The notes under the pieces were generated by a model. That model made no database searches, was not told the origin of the DNA, and saw only the letters and a list, made by a program, of their open reading frames with translations. 64,000 nucleotides of DNA from G963665495 sp963667575 (GTDB taxonomy: Bacteria > Desulfobacterota > Desulfovibrionia > Desulfovibrionales > Desulfovibrionaceae), in assembly GCA_963667575.2 (NCBI GenBank), contig CAXXHY010000008.1, positions 1-64,000 on the forward strand. The letters run 5' to 3'. Numbering within the stretch: the stretch's first letter is position 1; the number at the start of each line of letters is the position of its first letter. Below, piece by piece: positions 45,667-53,491 of the stretch. The translations under genes and the position numbers were made by a program.

Positions 45667-45939
45667 TATCTGTTTTTCAGCAGATTTTTCAGCTCCTCGA
45701 TGTCAGCTTTGGTGGCCAGGCCCAGTTCATTCACCACTTCCTTGACCTTTACCCGTACGCGGTTCGTCCAGTTCGCTTTTTTCCTTTTCCGCCCGTTCCT
45801 TGGCCTGATTGAAAAGCTTGCTGGCCTCTTCCTTGTTGATTTCTCCGCGTTCTTCCAGTTCCTTGATGAATCCTTCGATTTTATCTTTCGCCAGGTAGGC
45901 CGCGCCCATGCCGATGGAAAGCAGATCTGCGGGTTTCAT
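45666..45939 (-). pseudogene. Phasin-like small coiled-coil protein, frameshifted
   Basis: AAAGGAG precedes ATG 45939. The frame encodes MKPADLLSIGMGAAYLAKDK, EELEERGEINKEEASKLFNQ and so on, then breaks at 45761-45762. Removing one base continues as ERVRVKVKEVVNELGLATKADIEELKNLLKNR with a TAA exactly overlapping the UbiB start. The restored 90-residue protein matches phasin-superfamily small proteins with the closing LGLATKxDIEEL motif. As read it would end early after RTGKGQGSGE. Confidence 0.75.
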
Positions 45940-46146
45940 AAGCCTCTCCTTTGGGTTGCTGTGAATGTGAACGGCGTTTCGTACGTCCCGGCCGCTTTTA
46001 ATATTTCTAGTAGTATAGTTGCGCAGAGTTGTGCCCGCGTCAAGGGGGGTACTCTTGTTTGGGGCGGCAGATCCTACCGTATTCGTTGTGAATTATGGAT
46101 GCTCCTGTTCTGGAGAAAAAGTGATCTGAAATACTAATTCCTCCTA

Positions 46147-46176
46147 TTGACTTTGATTATCAATATCAACTATGGT
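46147..46176 (+). promoter_or_regulatory. Flavodoxin promoter with Fur-like box
   Basis: A -35 TTGACT (46147-46152) and a -10 TATGGT (46171-46176) flank TTGATTATCAATATCAA (46153-46169), a near-palindrome resembling a Fur box. Fur-iron binding here would repress flavodoxin when iron is sufficient, as known for flavodoxins replacing ferredoxin. AAAGGAGATGAA follows at 46195-46206. Confidence 0.7.
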
Positions 46177-46206
46177 GCGCCAAAACGTGCAACAAAAGGA
46201 GATGAA

Positions 46207-46653
46207 ATGTCCAACACATTGATTGTTTACGGATCGACCACAGGGAATACGGAAGGTGTGGCGGAAAACATCGCCAAAATTTTTGCTGAAAAATCTCTTC
46301 CTGTGGACATCAAAAACGCATCCGACGTCAGCGCGGAAAAGGTGGCCGAAGGGTACGACATGGTGTTGTTCGGTTGTTCCACCTGGGGTGATGACGATAT
46401 CGAACTGCAGGATGATTTCGTGCCTCTTTACGAGAACCTGGAGCAGGCCGGATTGACGGGAAAAAAAGTGGCGGTATTTGGTTGCGGGGACAGTTCCTAC
46501 ACCCATTTTTGCGGCGCGGTGGATGCCATCGAGGAAAAGGCGCAGAAGCTTGGGGCCCATATCATCATGAACGGGTTGAAAATAGACGGTGATCCGGACG
46601 ACGCCGAGGTGACCCAATGGGCCGAGGAAGTGGCCAAAGAAGCCGGCGCATAG
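46207..46653 (+). CDS. fld: Flavodoxin
   Basis: A 148-residue short-chain flavodoxin, an FMN electron carrier substituting for ferredoxin under iron limitation. The FMN phosphate loop is YGSTTGNTEG (8-17), with the stacking Trp in CSTWGDDDIELQDDF and Tyr in GCGDSSYTHFCGAVDAIEEK, a pattern very close to Desulfovibrio vulgaris flavodoxin. ATG 46207 follows AAAGGAG at the right distance; the longer frame from 46147 reads through the promoter. It is monocistronic between a Fur-like box and a strong terminator. Confidence 0.97.
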   Translation: MSNTLIVYGSTTGNTEGVAENIAKIFAEKSLPVDIKNASDVSAEKVAEGYDMVLFGCSTWGDDDIELQDDFVPLYENLEQAGLTGKKVAVFGCGDSSYTHFCGAVDAIEEKAQKLGAHIIMNGLKIDGDPDDAEVTQWAEEVAKEAGA

Positions 46654-46715
46654 GCACCGCGAACCCGGATATTCGATGAATGCCTTTGTTGAAAAAATAC
46701 CCTGTAACCCGCAAT

Positions 46716-46752
46716 GAAAAAGGGCGCTGCCAATGCGGCAGCGCCCTTTTTG
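46716..46752. terminator. Bidirectional intrinsic terminator
   Basis: GGGCGCTGCC (46722-46731) pairs with GGCAGCGCCC (46737-46746), flanked by AAAAA and TTTTT. It serves flavodoxin on plus and the molbindin array on minus. Confidence 0.92.
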
Positions 46753-46770
46753 CATCACAAGCAGTGTCGC

Positions 46771-46980
46771 TTAATCGGCAACGATCATGACACTCGTGGC
46801 CTTGAGCATGGCCTTGACCTGGGAGCCCTCTTTGAGCCCCAGTTTTTCAACGGATTCTTTGGTGATCACGGAGACGATCTCAACGCCGGGCTTGACTTCG
46901 ATAATGACCTCAGCGGCCACCTGGCCGATTTTGACGGCCTTGACTGTTCCGGGGATCAGATTTCGTGCGCTTACTTGCAT
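46771..46980 (-). CDS. Molbindin (Mop/TOBE), third gene of array
   Basis: A 69-residue single Mop domain protein that, as an oligomer, stores molybdate or tungstate. The signature SARNLIPGTVKAVKIGQVAAEV is followed by SVITKESVEKLGLKEGSQVKAMLKATSVM, as in molbindins. GGAG lies 9 bases before ATG 46980. This copy is the most diverged of three, with Lys/Glu-rich changes (EVKPGVEIV, KAML). The terminator at 46716-46752 ends the operon. Confidence 0.93.
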   Translation of the reverse strand: MQVSARNLIPGTVKAVKIGQVAAEVIIEVKPGVEIVSVITKESVEKLGLKEGSQVKAMLKATSVMIVAD

Positions 46981-46999
46981 TGTCAGTGCTCCTTGCGGT

Positions 47000-47209
47000 T
47001 TAGTCGACTACAACCATGACGTCCGTGGCCTTGACCAGTGCGCTGGCTTTGGCGCCGGCTTTCAGGCCGAGAGCGGCTGCGGACTCTTTGGTGATGACGG
47101 AAACAACTTCAACTCCGGGGCCGATTTCCAGAACGACTTCCGCGGCTACCTGGCCGATATTGACTGCTTTGACGGTTCCGGTGATCAGATTGCGTGCGCT
47201 TACTTTCAT
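47000..47209 (-). CDS. Molbindin (Mop/TOBE), second gene of array
   Basis: A 69-residue Mop protein, about 75-80% like its neighbours by eye. It starts MKVSARNLITGTVKAVNIG at ATG 47209 behind AAGGAAAAA, and contains ITKESAAALGLKAGAKASALVKATDVM. A 9-residue longer frame from 47236 is rejected because all three copies align from MKVSARN. It is separated by 19 bases from the third copy. Confidence 0.93.
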   Translation of the reverse strand: MKVSARNLITGTVKAVNIGQVAAEVVLEIGPGVEVVSVITKESAAALGLKAGAKASALVKATDVMVVVD

Positions 47210-47296
47210 TGTTTTTTCCTTGCTGGAGCCGTGCATGGCGGCTGTTGTTGCAAAACGAAGTTATTTGCCTTCGCGTTTATTAGAAAAGGGTGAGAG

Positions 47297-47506
47297 CTAG
47301 TCGGTAACGATCATTACGCTGGTGGCCTTGACCAGGGCGCTGGCCTTGGAACCGACTTTCAGGCCGAGGGCTTCAGCGGATTCTTTGGTGATGACGGAAA
47401 CGACTTCCACGCCCGGGGCGACTTCGATGGCGACTTCAGCGGCCACCTGGCCGATGGTGACGGACTTGACGGTTCCGGGGATCAGGTTGCGTGCGCTAAC
47501 TTTCAT
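47297..47506 (-). CDS. Molbindin (Mop/TOBE), first gene of array
   Basis: A 69-residue Mop protein starting MKVSARNLIPGTVKSVTIG at ATG 47506 behind AAGGAGA, first in the transcript. ITKESAEALGLKVGSKASALVKATSVM is the second conserved half. An upstream inverted repeat (47590-47619) could control the array. Function in molybdate or tungstate buffering for formate dehydrogenases and similar enzymes is from family knowledge. Confidence 0.93.
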   Translation of the reverse strand: MKVSARNLIPGTVKSVTIGQVAAEVAIEVAPGVEVVSVITKESAEALGLKVGSKASALVKATSVMIVTD

Positions 47507-47589
47507 TGCTTTCTCCTTGTCTGAGCCTGCTCGAAGACAGCCGGCGGTTAATGATTTCCTTGTCTGTGGAAAAGAGTAGTGATCCATCG

Positions 47590-47619
47590 CTATCACGTAA
47601 AGAGCTTTTTTCGTGATAG
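47590..47619. promoter_or_regulatory. Inverted repeat upstream of the molbindin array
   Basis: CTATCACG (47590-47597) and CGTGATAG (47612-47619) are exact complements separated by 14 bases, 84-113 bases upstream of the first molbindin. This looks like a dimeric regulator site. A ModE-like or tungstate-responsive (TunR) regulator is possible, but I cannot confirm the motif. Confidence 0.5.
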
Positions 47620-48764
47620 TTAATTACTGATATTACCAGTTAACACTAATGAAAAGTGGATAATAGTATAAATTATTATATAATAAAAATATAAATATAT
47701 AACAAATTCGGGTTATATTGTCTCTGGTCTGGCAAAAAACAGCTTTTGAAGACGTCAATGGCAAAAGGCTCTCTAAAACAGCCTGAAAGTGTATTTTTCT
47801 GTAATATACTGAAACATATGATTAAAGAAGTAACGGTGGCAGAAGGCAACTACAAGTTATTTTTAAACACGGCAAAAAGACAAGTATAAAATCTGTTCCA
47901 GAAGGAGCTCAGGAAGATGTCCGGGTGATTCCAAACGCTTGAAAGAGGGGGGGATTGGAGAGAGGTTTTCATTCAGCTGCGCCGGACGGGCCAGCGCAGG
48001 GAGTCAAAAGTACCAGACGGGTTGGCAAGATCTAATTTTTACAGGAACAGTCGATTCAGTATTTGTCTTCAAAGTCAGTAGCTGTCTTTATGTAGAGATA
48101 GAAAGATGTACTCCATTTTTTAAAGTTAATATTGAGAAATATTAATTACAGCTTTGACTAATATAATTTTTCCTTCTATAAGGGCGTAGAAAATTTTCTA
48201 TGCCATCGATAGTTGTTGTCAATTTCGGTTATGGGAGAATTTCAGTTCTTTTGTTCAAAATATAAGGTTGCCAAGCTGCGTAGTTGTCGCTGCCTCCTGC
48301 TATTGGTGGAGACCTGCTTGTATGGCTGAAAACAGGGCTGCAGTCCTGCAGGAAGAGGGAATTAGTCGGCCGATTCGGTGGCAATTAATATGTGACGCCG
48401 ATTAACAAGTCAAAAGTCCGTGGAACAGCCAGACGGTGGGGCAATAGCGCATTTCTGCCTTGAACTATGGTATTATTGAATCATTTTTCTACTGTTTCAG
48501 AAAAATCCATAAGTGCTTGGGAACGTTTTCAGTGGTAGTATACCTAAATGAAAAACTGTTACTGTCCGAAAAGAGAGGGGATTTATCCGTACATGAACTT
48601 TGTATTTTTCCTTGCGCCAGTACAGAAGTGGAATTTATCTTCTGGAGTCCAGGGATAAAAGCCTCAGGAGCGGGTTGTTACAGAGTTTGTTTTTCATCCA
48701 TGATTCTGGGAGTGAGCGGCTGGAAGCTTTTTTTGAGCGTACATCATAGCATGAAGGGGAAATC
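47620..48764. other. 1.15-kb AT-rich non-coding region
   Basis: Very AT-rich (47620-47720) to moderately AT-rich, with no frame showing protein character, no recognised RNA and no IS ends. It contains the promoter for the S8 protease gene. Confidence 0.5.
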
Positions 48765-50996
48765 ATGAGAAATAACAGGAGGCTGTTTTGCTGGGGATTG
48801 ATGATCGCATTGATGGTCATTCTGTCGGCCGGCTTTGCAACTGCAGGTGAAGTAGAGAAAATCAATGATCCTTTGGAAATTTCCACTGTTTTGCAGGAAA
48901 CAGGCAGCGTACGGGTCATTGTGAGTTTTTCAGTGGATTCTTACGACAGCCTGCTTGCGACTGCGATTGCAAGCAGTAGGACAGCCGCGGCTGCCGACGC
49001 TGGTTCGGCTCCCACGCTGCAGGCCGCAGCGCAACAGGCCGGCACGGCCCTGGCCAGTGCCATCAAAACAGGCGTACGGCAAATGCTGGGCAATGTTTCC
49101 AGCGGCACGGTTTCCGAGCAGCATGTGTTTTCCACTATCCCGGCAGCAGTGCTCACCGTGAATAGCGACGGCCTCCATGCCCTGGAATCCATGGCTCAGG
49201 TGACGCATATCGAATACGACAAAAAGATCGACCTGCCCGAACCCATTGCGGAAAGCAACGGCCTGACGCCTGTGGCCTCGGATTACGGAACGTCGCTGAT
49301 TGGAGCGGATCAGGCCTGGGCGCAAGGGTACACCGGCGAGGGCTGGTATGTGGCCATTCTCGACACGGGCATAAGCACCACCCATGAATTTTTTGCCGGC
49401 AAGGATATTCTGGAAGCCTGTTTCACCTCCCGTACGGAGGATAACCCCGACTGCACTCTGTGTCCCAATGGCGAAGACAACCAGACCGGCGCGGGCGCGG
49501 CAGCTTTTCGCGGGTCTTCGTCCATTTCCGGTTATGATCATGGCCAGCATGTGGCCGGTATTGCCGCCGGGCACAAATCCGACGACTCGCTCAACGGCGT
49601 GGCCAAGAGCGCGGACATCATTGCCGTGAATATCTTTTCGGACGGCTATACGGAGTCCGATGGTTCGCCGGAAATCAGCGCCACTTTTTCAGACATCATC
49701 CGCGGCCTGGAATACGTCTATTCACTGGCAAGCTCGCACAAGATCGCTTCCGTGAACATGAGCCTGGGCGGCGGCCAGTTCGCCAGCAACTGCGACGGGT
49801 CCTATTCGTCCGTCAAAACGGTCATCGACAATCTGCGCAGCCTGAATATCGCCACATTGGTCGCAGCCGGCAACGAGTATTACTGCGGCTCTGTGTCCGC
49901 GCCCGCCTGTATCTCCACGGCCATTGCCGTGGGCGCCTCGAACTCCAGCGATGTGAAGGCGGATTTCAGCAACTGGCAGACGGACATGGTGCCGCTGTTC
50001 GCTCCCGGAGTGGACATCACCTCCGCCACCAACGGTTCGGATTCGAGCTACGAATCCTGGAACGGTACGTCCATGGCCACGCCTTTTGTGGCCGGAGCCT
50101 GGGCCGTCATGAGGCACAAGGCGCCCAATGCGAGTGTTGACGACATACTCAATGCGCTGAAAAATACGGCCGCCCATGTCACCTTCACCACCTGCGACAG
50201 CCCCACAGACATCAACAGGCGTATTTCCGTCATTGACGCGCTCAACCAGTTCAGTGTGGCTGCAAGCCAGGCCGATGTCCTTTTTCACAATACCAGCAGC
50301 GGACGCAATGCGGTCTGGTATCTCTCCGGTTCGAGCTATGTCAGCTTCAGCATGCTGACCACCACGCCTTCGGGCTGGAAGATTGCTTGCACGGGTGATT
50401 TCAACAACGACGGCGAGACCGATATCCTCTGGAGGAGCGATTCCGGCAAGACCGCCCTGTGGCATATGAACGGTGCGGAGCTTTCGGACTGGTCCATGCT
50501 GGATGCCACGCCGTCCGTCTGGACTCCCGTGGGTGTGGGCGACTGCAACCAGGACGGCCATGCGGACATCTACTGGCAGAACGGTCACAACGGGAAAATA
50601 GCCGTATGGTATATGAATGATACGACTCTGTCGGAAATCGTTTACCCTGGGGAGACCCAGTCTCCGCCCTGGGGCATAAAAGGTGTCGCCGATTTCAATT
50701 CCGATGGAAATCCGGACCTGCTCTGGCGCAATACGGAAAGCGGCGCCAACCAGATCTGGCTGATGAACGGCATCACCCGGTCCGATAGCGTGGATATCCA
50801 GAATGCCGGAACCGAGTGGAGCATTGCGGGCACTGGCGACTTCAATGACGACAATCTGACGGACATTCTCTGGAGCAAGCCCGCCAACGGGGCCAACTGC
50901 ATCTGGTATATGAACGGGACCAGCTACTCCAGCCTGGCCAGCCCGCGCAAGGCCACCGATGCGTGGGAAGCCCAGGGTGTCGGCATCTTCCACTGA
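48765..50996 (+). CDS. Exported S8 (subtilisin-like) protease with FG-GAP/VCBS repeats
   Basis: A 743-residue secreted protease. A signal peptide (about 1-27, ending FATA) precedes an inhibitor-like propeptide (about 35-150; VRVIVSFSVDSYDS). The catalytic triad is Asp200 (AILDTGIS), His259 (GYDHGQHVAG) and Ser436 (NGTSMATPFVAGA), with oxyanion Asn in VAAGNEY. About five C-terminal FG-GAP/VCBS-like repeats (about 505-740), such as GDFNNDGETDILWRSDSG and WYMNGT, probably form a beta propeller. AAGGGGAAATC precedes ATG 48765. Extracellular or surface location is inferred. Confidence 0.93.
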   Translation: MRNNRRLFCWGLMIALMVILSAGFATAGEVEKINDPLEISTVLQETGSVRVIVSFSVDSYDSLLATAIASSRTAAAADAGSAPTLQAAAQQAGTALASAIKTGVRQMLGNVSSGTVSEQHVFSTIPAAVLTVNSDGLHALESMAQVTHIEYDKKIDLPEPIAESNGLTPVASDYGTSLIGADQAWAQGYTGEGWYVAILDTGISTTHEFFAGKDILEACFTSRTEDNPDCTLCPNGEDNQTGAGAAAFRGSSSISGYDHGQHVAGIAAGHKSDDSLNGVAKSADIIAVNIFSDGYTESDGSPEISATFSDIIRGLEYVYSLASSHKIASVNMSLGGGQFASNCDGSYSSVKTVIDNLRSLNIATLVAAGNEYYCGSVSAPACISTAIAVGASNSSDVKADFSNWQTDMVPLFAPGVDITSATNGSDSSYESWNGTSMATPFVAGAWAVMRHKAPNASVDDILNALKNTAAHVTFTTCDSPTDINRRISVIDALNQFSVAASQADVLFHNTSSGRNAVWYLSGSSYVSFSMLTTTPSGWKIACTGDFNNDGETDILWRSDSGKTALWHMNGAELSDWSMLDATPSVWTPVGVGDCNQDGHADIYWQNGHNGKIAVWYMNDTTLSEIVYPGETQSPPWGIKGVADFNSDGNPDLLWRNTESGANQIWLMNGITRSDSVDIQNAGTEWSIAGTGDFNDDNLTDILWSKPANGANCIWYMNGTSYSSLASPRKATDAWEAQGVGIFH

Positions 50997-51021
50997 TCCC
51001 TTGCAGTACATCCGAAAATAC

Positions 51022-51051
51022 AAATCCCCTCCGCAAGGAGGGGATTTTTTT
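51022..51051 (+). terminator. Intrinsic terminator after S8 protease
   Basis: ATCCCCTCC (51024-51032) pairs with GGAGGGGAT (51037-51045) around GCAA, followed by TTTTTT. Confidence 0.92.
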
Positions 51052-51181
51052 GCAGCATTGATGGTTGATAGATATAGCCAAGTAACATACTATATATTCG
51101 TTTTATAAATAGTAATGCGGGCTTGCGGTTCAGGAAGTCTCAATGGCAGGCCGTACTCATATCCTTTGGAGGAGGACGCGT

Positions 51182-51610
51182 ATGAAAATAGTATGGACGG
51201 CGCTGGTTGCCATGCTGCTGCTGGCCCTGGCCCTGCCCGCCGCGGCGGATGACAATCCGGGCATGAAGTTGCTGGTCAAGAACAGCGGCGGATTTGAAGC
51301 AAAGGTCGTTGTCCAGGACAACGACGCGAGCAGGACGAGCACCAAGGCACTTCCTGCCAATGGTGAGGTGGATTTTACCAGGGATGAAACCAGTTACGAC
51401 CCTTCGGTACCGGAATTGGCAGGATGGAGCGTTACCGTGGTGGTGTCGCCTCCTGGGCAGACAATAGACCACAAATGTCCGTTTGATGTGATGTACTATC
51501 CGAGCAAAGACAAGTGCGAGGTGACACCAAGTACGTGTCGTCTGGAAAGCCTGAGTATCCAGAATCACTGCGACATGGTGTGGCAGATCAACACCGACAA
51601 GATTCCCTGA
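51182..51610 (+). CDS. Exported hypothetical protein
   Basis: A 142-residue protein with a signal peptide (about 1-22, ending PAAA before DDNPG) and a mature domain of beta character (MKLLVKNSGGFEAKVVVQDND). Four cysteines (HKCPFD, DKCEVT, STCRLE, NHCDMV) suggest two disulfides. GGAGGA precedes ATG 51182; the start 13 codons earlier is rejected because the signal peptide begins here. No family recognised. It has its own terminator. Confidence 0.78.
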   Translation: MKIVWTALVAMLLLALALPAAADDNPGMKLLVKNSGGFEAKVVVQDNDASRTSTKALPANGEVDFTRDETSYDPSVPELAGWSVTVVVSPPGQTIDHKCPFDVMYYPSKDKCEVTPSTCRLESLSIQNHCDMVWQINTDKIP

Positions 51611-51658
51611 ACAAACACACATTTTTGGAAGAAAAAATCAGCCTGACCAGGCCGACAA

Positions 51659-51692
51659 AAAAAATCCCCTTGCTTCGAGGGATTTTTTTTTA
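51659..51692 (+). terminator. Intrinsic terminator
   Basis: AAAATCCC and GGGATTTT arms (about 51661-51668 and 51679-51686) enclose a CTTGCTTCGA loop, followed by a T run to 51691. Confidence 0.85.
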
Positions 51693-51801
51693 GGTAGTAT
51701 TGGCAATGCATCTCCATACAAGTTATAATGGAATCAAATACAGTTTTCCCAGTGGAATGGCCAAACTGGAAACCAAGGGTGTAATTTGTTTGGGAGGAGC
51801 T

Positions 51802-52668
51802 ATGAAAAAACCGTATTTTCAGCTTGTTGGGCTGATTGTGGTGATGCTGTTCCTGACGGGCCAGGCACTGGCAGCCGGGCCGGTGGGGTACACGCAGCAG
51901 GTCGTGGGGGAGGTGCTGGCGTTTCAGGATGACAGTTCGCGCACGTTGCGCAACAAATCCCCGGTGTATCAGCGGGATACCATTGTGACGCGGTCCGGAG
52001 GAAAAACCCAGATAATGTTCGCGGACGGCACGCAACTGAGCATTGCGCCCGAGAGCATGATCGAACTCGCCGCGTATGAGTATTCTCCGGCTTTCCCTGG
52101 GGCGGACATCCTCAAATTCATTCTCGGGCCTGGATTTTTTCGCCTGATCACGGGCAAGATGGTGCAACGCAATCCCGAGCGTTTCAATGTCAACACTCCC
52201 TATGGAACTTTGGGCATTCGAGGCACTCAGACAGCGTCGATGGTGGAGATTCAGGGCGGATCCAATGCTGCTCTGGTCAACGCCGTGGGCAGCGCTGCGG
52301 ACGCCAGAAGTCTGTTTGAAGGATTGCCCGGCATGGATCTGACCGAAGAGCACGCGCACCTGGTCAAGACCGGCGGATACGGACTGTACTATACGTTCGG
52401 CCGGACGCAGCAGACCTCGGAGATTCCGGTTGCCAGAATGATCATGGTCTCCAGGGACGGCGTGTCAGAGCCCAGGGGCATTTCCAACGCCATGGCCAGA
52501 TCTCTGGCCAAAACCGTGGTGGATCCGGATCTGCAGACGCCCGAAGCCTTTGACACGGTCAGAACCATTGCCGACCTGGCCGCCAATGTGGGCAACAACT
52601 CGGACGGCGCGGACTTGAAGGAAAAGGAGAAGGACGAGGACAGCGACGGTCACGATCACAACTATTGA
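51802..52668 (+). CDS. Exported FecR-domain protein
   Basis: A 288-residue protein with a signal peptide (about 1-25, ending ALAA) and a FecR-type domain (about 30-150): VVGEVLAFQDDSSRTLRNKSPVYQRDTIVTRSGGKTQIMFADGTQLSIAPES, then FNVNTPYGTLGIRGT. The tail is Lys/Glu/Asp/His-rich (KEKEKDEDSDGHDHNY). There is no cytoplasmic anti-sigma part and no neighbouring sigma factor or TonB receptor, so it is not a classical FecR regulator. GGGAGGAG precedes ATG 51802. Confidence 0.86.
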   Translation: MKKPYFQLVGLIVVMLFLTGQALAAGPVGYTQQVVGEVLAFQDDSSRTLRNKSPVYQRDTIVTRSGGKTQIMFADGTQLSIAPESMIELAAYEYSPAFPGADILKFILGPGFFRLITGKMVQRNPERFNVNTPYGTLGIRGTQTASMVEIQGGSNAALVNAVGSAADARSLFEGLPGMDLTEEHAHLVKTGGYGLYYTFGRTQQTSEIPVARMIMVSRDGVSEPRGISNAMARSLAKTVVDPDLQTPEAFDTVRTIADLAANVGNNSDGADLKEKEKDEDSDGHDHNY

Positions 52669-52697
52669 TCGTTGCGGAAACAGCAAGCGAACAGAAA

Positions 52698-52724
52698 GAG
52701 GGAGCCCCGTGCTCCCTTTTTTTT
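52698..52724 (+). terminator. Intrinsic terminator after FecR-domain gene
   Basis: GGGAGC (52700-52705) pairs with GCTCCC (52711-52716) around CCCGT, followed by eight T. Confidence 0.92.
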
Positions 52725-52760
52725 ATGCAGAAAAAGTCCGGATGCCGGATAATCGAACAA

Positions 52761-53240
52761 TCAGGGCATCAGATAGAAACCCACGGTCTTGTTGCGCGCG
52801 CTGCCGAAAAACATGGCGCCGATGGAATTACCCCTGACGCTGGTGACCTTGATGGTACGCTCAACCGGCGTGCTCATTTTGTTGTCCAGATTGAAATTGA
52901 TGGTCAGCATCTGCCCGGACTCGATGTCATGCCCGGATTGCGCCATGAATCCGATTCCCTCGAGCGAGATGCTGTCCACGAGCACGTCGCCGGTTTCGCC
53001 TGATTTGACGTTGGTGAAAACGCCTTGCAGGGAGACGCGCTTTCTGAAAAATTTGCGGAATTCAAAAATGCAGCGGAATTCTTCGCCGCACGGACAGTTT
53101 ACCTTCAGGGCGCTTTTGGACGTTTTGAATTTCAGGGCGTCTATGCTCTTTTTCTTGGAGCATTTGGGGCAGATGATGGTCACCTGGTCCTTGACGTCCA
53201 CATAAAAGGTTATGAGTGAACCGTCGCGAGCAATTTCCAT
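52761..53240 (-). CDS. PilZ-domain protein with zinc-ribbon-like segment
   Basis: A 159-residue protein. The first part has CPKCSKKKSIDALKF and NCPCGEEFRC, a zinc-ribbon-like cysteine set. The second part (about 68-155) resembles PilZ: FRKRVSLQGVFTN (RxxxR-like c-di-GMP switch), then VLVDSISLEGIGFMAQ (the D/NxSxxG-like element) and VRGNSIGAMFFG. It is likely a c-di-GMP effector. ATG 53240 has AGGA upstream; longer starts (53300, 53306) are possible but lack a ribosome site. Confidence 0.78.
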   Translation of the reverse strand: MEIARDGSLITFYVDVKDQVTIICPKCSKKKSIDALKFKTSKSALKVNCPCGEEFRCIFEFRKFFRKRVSLQGVFTNVKSGETGDVLVDSISLEGIGFMAQSGHDIESGQMLTINFNLDNKMSTPVERTIKVTSVRGNSIGAMFFGSARNKTVGFYLMP

Positions 53241-53491
53241 ATGCGTGATCCTGGCCAGCGGGTTGAGGGATGTTGGGGGAGGTGCGATCGTCTGCCGCAT
53301 TCGCATATCGAAGAATTTATAAGCGCAGGCCGCAGCTGTCAACTTGTTCAGCTGTCGGCGGAGCTCTGCAATCGTTGAAAAAGCAGACAGGCCGCGTGCC
53401 GAAGCGTTGCAGAGATCCATTGATAAGTTGCATCCGGCTGGAATGCGGGATACTACCTGATGCAACGTTCTGAAACTGTTTGAAGGAAGCC

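Noticed and set aside
47939..48145. 68-codon frame in the AT-rich stretch upstream of the S8 protease
   Set aside because: No credible ribosome site or protein-like character.
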